From the NCBI GenBank assembly GCA_015227615.1, contig JAALGZ010000011.1:62001-126000 (forward strand): 64,000 nucleotides of DNA, given 5' to 3'. Shown one piece after another: positions 58,351-64,000 of the stretch; the first letter of the stretch is position 1, and every line of letters starts with the position of its first letter. The position numbers and the translations under genes are program-made. This DNA comes from Labyrinthula sp. Ha (taxonomy: Eukaryota > Sar > Bigyra > Labyrinthulida > Labyrinthulaceae). The notes beneath the pieces were generated by a model. That model was given only the letters and a program-made list of their open reading frames with translations, had not been told where the DNA came from and ran no database searches.

Positions 58351-61300
58351 ATAATATTTCTGCTCTTTTCATGCCAGCTTAATTCCCCCGCTCTGTGAAT
58401 TAGCTACTTTGATTTCATATCTTAGCTCTTGAACTCAAAATGAAGCACTCACCAGGCTTCATCAAATATTGTTTAGCAAAAAGCTGTGTTCTCAGGGGCT
58501 AGGTATTGTTTTTGTTTTGAATCTTTATCTTTTAAAGCTACCATGTGCTTCGACACTCGAAAGGAAAAATAATTATGTACTCATGTATGTTTGATATACT
58601 AGAGGTAGTAACATGTAACTGTGCAGTACAATTTTTGATGATTACATGAGTAAGATAAGAATAAAAAATCTTTATCTCAGGATCAACCCAAGTAATCAAC
58701 CTTCTCATTAGCAATGATTATTCTTAGCTAAAATTTAACTGCTACATCTAATCTGCAGAATGCAGAAGAATTGAGTATCCTAATGGTAATTAAAAAGGAG
58801 TGGAAACTTGATATAATATGATGTAATTTTAAGAGAAAACTACAGAAAAAATACTTATAAAAAGTAACAAATATTTCAAGATATCTCTAGCTCCCGAAAA
58901 GTTTATTATTTCAGACTAATAAGCGGGTATTTATTGTATCAATGATAAAAGCATTCCAATGCTACAAACTTCATATTCTTGAGATTTAATCTATTCCACT
59001 GTCATTACAGAGCTAATACAGACATATACTTTAAAATACAAATATATTTTCTGAAACCTTAAATGCTAAAAGCCCAGTCATCAAAAAGTTAATACTTCTT
59101 CTTAATAAAACAAAATATACCAATAAATGTAGAGGCAAATACCATCTTATAAGTATTTTACATAGCCTCCTTCCATACAAAAAAACACGAAGTAGAAAGT
59201 TGATATTAACTCCTAAGTTATATATTGAAGCGTATATTAACTTTTTAAGAGATGATAATCCTGGCCTTCTTTAAAGATGTACAATGCAATTTTCAAACAA
59301 AAATTTTGCTGGATTCAAGGAGAATTATTATAATCTTATATAGCATACATTTTGGAGGAAACAAAATCTAGAGTTAAGTAACACCGCTTAGAGAAAATGA
59401 TATTTCAAAATGAAAGAAAATTGAATAAATACACTACTCTTAGATTCAGATCTTCATTTTTGCCGTACTTGCATATTTCTGAATGCATTGTTACTGAAAC
59501 ACCGCGGCTCGTAACACGATGTATCATGTAGTTGCAAATGTATTTCACAAAAAAAATAACTCCTGTATATGAAACACTTAAGAGCGCTCATATTTGGTAA
59601 TGAAAGCATAGGTGTATCTATAACTATAAAAAGGTAAAATATAGTCGTATACATATATGTAGAAATATGAAGTAACATTATATTCTTGTAATGTTTTAGC
59701 TATTTCTTCTTTTTTTGTAAATCTTATTTATTCGTGTTAATAGCGTTAGAAAAAGAAACTTAGTATAACTACAGAACTGGAAAACCAGAGCACCCGTAGG
59801 CAAATTCTACGAGGAGATAATCTTCAAACCTTAAGAAATTCTTCGTTCCATTAGTCAGTAACAGACCTTTTAATGTGATAGAAAAAACAAGGCTAAAGAA
59901 CTAACAATATATAAGGAAATATCTAGAATGATACTAGAAGAAATTTATGTCAGAAAGGAATCGGCAAAAGTTAAAATAACGCTTAACTTCCTACAAATTG
60001 AAGTCGCCTAAGTGCTATATAGGTTAACAGGAATGTTATTTATTGCTTATTATCATATGTTTTGACTCTCGGTCCCGCAGGTCAATATTGGAAGAATGGA
60101 CTCTGAGAACGCGATTTGGAAGACTTCTAAATTGGAAGTTTCATAATAGAGTCTTTGCTACACTTATTAACTGTAACTTTAAGGTCCAGTGCATTAACTA
60201 TTATCAACAATTACTTTGCTCCAATAGCACATGATTCATCTCGCTTTGAGAGACACGATAATCTAGAGCACAAATAAAATTAATTCATGATTCCAAAGAG
60301 ATTTTATGGATCATTTGAAAAATTTGGTGCTCTAATATTTAAACTTTGGTGGAGATTAATTATGTAATTCTTATATTAAACAACTTTTGGGAAATAAACT
60401 TATTTTAGGGAAACTATTCGTGGGTTTATTATTAAACTGGGTTCCCGCTGAAATATATTATAATACTGTAAGTATCAATCAAGAAGACGGTGGTATATGG
60501 GTTTTCCAGTTCAACAAAATTTACAACCTTCGAAATATATAATCACTATGGTTGATAATATGTAGCTTAGAAGCAGGTAAGAAATTTAGATTTTTGTTAC
60601 TGTGCCAAGCAAATATACTTAAAATGTCACCTAGTTTTCTGAATTTATCACAAAAAATCTATTCTAGCTAGAAATGACACTTCATAGAACCCCCTGCATC
60701 TAGATCGCTGGTTTCTCTGGTTTGAACTTGTTTCTTGATTAAGAAATGAAATAAAATAAGCAGAAGTCTAATATTCTGTTTCTCGTTACTATTACTACTA
60801 GTTGCGTGGATGTGAAGGCTACTATGTATAGACTAACAATATTCTTTAATAATTAAGTTACAATTAACTTCGATGTTAGGAGTTTCCTTAGAGAGATATT
60901 CCATCTATCGATTTCTAACAATAGGAGTAAGGAATAATAAAGCTATTTTTTATTAGTTCTTCGGTCGAAACAGAAACCATGAACATGCAACACAGGATTC
61001 TCATTGAATGATATTGAATATAGGCGAGATAACTTGGCTGGTAAGTTAGACACCTCTGAACTTATACAAGTACCAGATCAATACAAGAGCTAAAATGATT
61101 AACACCAAGAATCAATCTAACTAAGAATATAACCTGTTGTTGTGAAGTCTACTCTCTTAAAATCTCCAAAAGGACCCGGTAGCTCTAGAGAAATCTTATA
61201 CAAGGTTCAAGCATTGAGCATATTCTTTCTATTGGTTTGATTTATTCAATTGATAAAAAACAGGCAAAACATAAACCCATGCTTAGTTCGCAGGTATACG

Positions 61301-61611
61301 CACTTAGTCAACTCTACGCTAACTCATAAACTTTTTCTATGAAAGGTGATGTATACTGGGGTTGAAATTATTCCTTGTACGTAATATTTCATTATAATAG
61401 TGTTTTAAGTGGATTAAAACACTTCAACAACTATTTGAAAAAGATAAATGTGTTTTTTGGCTATCATGAAAGTTCAGACTGGGAACTCTAAGTTGTTAAT
61501 ATGAAGCTTCACCCTCTACCATAAGCGTAATCCAGATCTTAAATATTTCGAAAACAACATGCCATTACCATGGAATTCAAGCTTAAGGTCATGGATTTGC
61601 TTAGACCAAAT
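58351..61611. other. AT-rich intergenic DNA
   Basis: I see no gene, RNA gene or repeat that I can support. Confidence 0.5.
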
Positions 61612-62757
61612 AAGATTAACTCCGGAATCAGATACTCCTAACTCTCATAGGCTCATAATTTTACTTGCCCAGAATAATTATTTAATATACTATTTAGAAA
61701 AAGTCCAATCACAAATGAATCAGAAAACAAAAACATCATGCCAGATAACAAAGCACAAGGGAAAGAATCAGGTAATGATAGATTCAAGTTTCTATTTAGT
61801 ATTCAAGCATGACTTGACATCAAAAGACCATGTATGAACTATTTTGAGAAAAGAGCGAGCAATCTAAAGAGAGAAGGTGATATCTTAAGGTGCAAATTAG
61901 ATATTAGAAATCTATTCAGGAAGGTGGAGCTGAAGAGTTGGTATTCTCATGGAAACAACACTTCAAAGTATAGGTGAACTTCTTTCTAAACTGGATCAAC
62001 TCATTTTTTGAGACCAGTCAAGTAAACAAATGCCAGATGGTGATGTTTGCAAACGAGATTTCTATAGGAAGAGGGTGCAAGGGAATAAAATATATTTTTA
62101 GTTCTAATCCTTGCTTTGTTACTCGGGGGATTGTTCATTTATGTTGCTCAAGAAGTTGAAGAAAAACAAGTAAATGAAGAAAATTAGATAGGATTTTAGT
62201 TCAGGTGAAAATTTTCACATAGTAGTAACGGGTTTCATTTTGTGTCAAAACGGCTTAAGCTTAATTTTTTTTTTGTTTTCAACAGGAACATACATCTTTT
62301 CAACTTTGGTCTTGACAAATCAATGCTCTTGTAACTTTCATTGCCTTTCACTAAGTTTGAGCTTATTCAATTTTATGCATACTTGAACCAAATTGTATTT
62401 AAACTTGGAAAAGACGTAAATATACTCTCAGTGTCATCAAGGGCCGAATCTTCGGGATAATGTTCAAGTGCGTACGCCAACCCAAACTTCAAGGACAAAG
62501 TTTAATTAAAAAAAGAATTGAATGTAATTCCATAGAATAAGTAAAAGAAGAAACTTAAAACTTATTTTTATGAACTTTTATTCTTTACCTCATACCTTAT
62601 AGATTGTTTCACTCTTTCTCATCTTTCCTTATATTTTACAAAATTAATGTAATTATGATTCTATACATCCATGTTTTTGTTGTATAAGAAATTATATTTT
62701 ATAATAAAATTTTTTTATCCAATCAGATTAGGAGAATTTTTTGATTCTGGATTTAAA
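61612..62757. mobile_element. Terminal-inverted-repeat element, copy 2 (older relative of 34172-35095)
   Basis: The left end (about 61617-61641) reads taactccggaatcagatact then ccta, close to the left terminal repeat of copy 1. The right end near 62727-62755 is a worn inverted version. Inside, about 62510-62730 aligns to 34835-35040 of copy 1 (ttccatag-ataagt, tatattttacaaa, catgattct/tatgattct). No clear target duplication remains. Its right end lies about 30 bp before the start codon of the gene at 62787. Confidence 0.5.
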
Positions 62758-62786
62758 AAATTCACATTCCAATACTACTATAAGAG

Positions 62787-63734
62787 ATGAAAGAATCAAT
62801 ATCAAAGTATGAAATTCCATTTACAGATCTTGAAGGTATTGCTTCAGGTTACAAGTTTAAACCTGTAGCTGAACCAATAGTACAAACAGATGTATTTAAT
62901 CAGTTGATCCTTCCATCGACCAATGGAAGTGTTGTTGAGACTGTACCGCCAGTGAAGAAGAAGGCAAGGCTGGATCTTGATACTGGTTCATATAGATCAA
63001 GGCTTAAATATACCTTATTTCAGAAACACACATATCTTCAACAAAAAGTTATGGAGTTTGAGAGAACAACTACAATAGAGGAAAAAGCGGCAAGCTTCAA
63101 CTCTCACCGGCTGGCAACAAACGGAGTCTCTAAAAGGAAGAGTTCGAAGAAATATATTGCAGGATACAGTTACAAAGCAGCAGTTGGTTTATTAGCTGCT
63201 TCTTCACTTGTTCTCAGAAAAGGTTGTTGCACACTTCCACAGGCCATCGATCGATACGTAAACGCATGCAACACAACAAAAACCTTACTTAATATTACAG
63301 GACCACCAGTACGAAAGGAAAGCAACCTTTCAAAATTACGAAAGTTTATTACAGAACAACTTCCAGTGATTAGGATTAGTGGAAAAGAGTTCAATCTTTT
63401 TTATATCGATGGGAAACAACATCGTCAAACATACTTATTGTTTCCTAATATTCTCAATACATATGTTCCTGATTCGCAAGTGGTTTCTGTTATAAATAAA
63501 CTTATACATAAAAGACTTTCCTTAAATAGCAAGCACAGTCTACCAGGAAACTCTGGCATAAGCTACACTTCTGGATCTAATAAAGTTCTTTTAGAGGCTT
63601 TTGATGAGAAAGAACTTCAAGTTATTGAAGGTTGTTATGGAAGCATGTCAAGTGGACTGGTGACGTTTTGTGATATCGAGCCCCAATACAGAGAATTTTA
63701 CATGGAACATAATGAAGAATGTGTTCTTATTTGA
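62787..63734 (+). CDS. Unknown 315-residue protein with basic nuclear-type signal
   Basis: A single open frame of 315 residues starts at the first ATG in frame and ends in TGA. I do not recognise it. Visible features are a PPVKKKARLD stretch (about 54-63) that fits a monopartite nuclear signal, a basic region with KRKSSKKYIAGYSYKAAVGLLAASS (about 116-140) that includes a small hydrophobic helix, and a C-terminal part rich in polar residues with FDEKELQVIEGCYGS. There is no signal peptide. It is the only complete gene on the plus strand. Its upstream region is largely the inverted-repeat element at 61612-62757, which may supply its promoter. Frame length and amino acid composition favour a real gene, but no homology is recognised. 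Confidence 0.6.
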   Translation: MKESISKYEIPFTDLEGIASGYKFKPVAEPIVQTDVFNQLILPSTNGSVVETVPPVKKKARLDLDTGSYRSRLKYTLFQKHTYLQQKVMEFERTTTIEEKAASFNSHRLATNGVSKRKSSKKYIAGYSYKAAVGLLAASSLVLRKGCCTLPQAIDRYVNACNTTKTLLNITGPPVRKESNLSKLRKFITEQLPVIRISGKEFNLFYIDGKQHRQTYLLFPNILNTYVPDSQVVSVINKLIHKRLSLNSKHSLPGNSGISYTSGSNKVLLEAFDEKELQVIEGCYGSMSSGLVTFCDIEPQYREFYMEHNEECVLI

Positions 63735-63866
63735 GGCTGATATTAAATTTTTTTCATTGCAAGTGCAGCATAACATCGATAGTTGATTAGGGAAGCAATG
63801 AATGACTCCTAGGCTGAATAGCTTAACATTTTTGCTCTCCTTCCTAAGTTTCGGACCAATCGTTTT

Positions 63867-64000
63867 CTAACTTTCAGGAAAACCAGAACGGGTAATATAT
63901 TTTTCCAGTATTTTGTTAACCTCTTCGTCACCATCTGCTCCAATATTCTTCAACATTTTAGCGTATCTCTCACAATTCGAGTATATTTCCTTCTTTTCAA
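63867..64000 (-). CDS. 3' end of a minus-strand gene running off the window (partial)
   Basis: An open frame enters from the right edge and ends in TAG at 63867-63869. It gives 44 residues rich in lysine and glutamate (EKKEIYSNCERYAKML...KILEKYITRSGFPES). The composition is coding-like and helical. It faces the plus-strand gene at 62787-63734 tail to tail across about 130 bp. Too short to identify. Confidence 0.45.
   Translation of the reverse strand, partial: EKKEIYSNCERYAKMLKNIGADGDEEVNKILEKYITRSGFPES

Noticed and set aside
63790-63825. tgactccta as a second right end of the inverted-repeat element, which would enclose the 315-residue gene
   Set aside because: Only seven to nine bases agree and the rest of the terminal repeat is missing.
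1-64000. CRISPR arrays, operons and ribosome binding sites
   Set aside because: The window is eukaryotic. The only regular tandem array has 354 bp units without spacers.

Overview
This window is nuclear DNA from an AT-rich eukaryote. The genes are sparse and intron-poor. The few introns that can be placed are extremely short: 29 nt (firm), 46 nt (good) and 27 nt (probable). TAA, TAG and TGA all end genes, so the genetic code is standard. The gene set (XPF, calcineurin B, a phosducin-like chaperone, a lysosomal PQ-loop transporter), together with a long-period satellite, a LINE and an old Copia-like element, fits a protist, alga or reduced lineage. I cannot place it further and do not name a species.

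Layout. Positions 1-12436 are a tandem satellite with a period of about 354 bp. It holds higher-order duplications and a few scrambled monomers. A 4.24 kb non-LTR retrotransposon (LINE), read on the minus strand, lies at 12437-16672 inside one monomer and is bounded by an exact 11 bp target duplication. The satellite resumes at 16673 and fades into ever more diverged monomers by about 18040. A minus-strand gene for a 1717-residue cysteine-rich protein follows (18375-23601). A decayed Copia-family element with about 100 bp LTRs lies at 25841-30607. Then come three more minus-strand genes: phosducin-like protein (30898-31794), calcineurin B (32683-33266, one 29 nt intron) and a PQ-loop transporter (45250-46308). 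The XPF nuclease gene (51060-53663) is also on the minus strand. A plus-strand gene of unknown function lies at 62787-63734, and the 3' end of a minus-strand gene runs off the right edge.

The long gaps are mostly featureless AT-rich DNA. Those from 33 to 35 kb, 47 to 50 kb, 57 to 58 kb and 61 to 63 kb hold dispersed repeats. These are a 645 bp repeat in two direct copies with the relic of a reading frame, two related terminal-inverted-repeat elements (one with a 9 bp direct repeat at its ends), and a decayed transposase-like region.

The genes do not form a pathway. XPF acts in DNA repair, calcineurin B in calcium signalling, the phosducin-like protein in chaperoning and the PQ-loop protein in lysosomal amino acid export. 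The points most worth a second look are the tiny introns, the two cysteine modules of the large protein, the LINE inside the satellite (one continuous frame, hexamer tail, 3' hairpin), the satellite's higher-order structure, and the repeat pairs.
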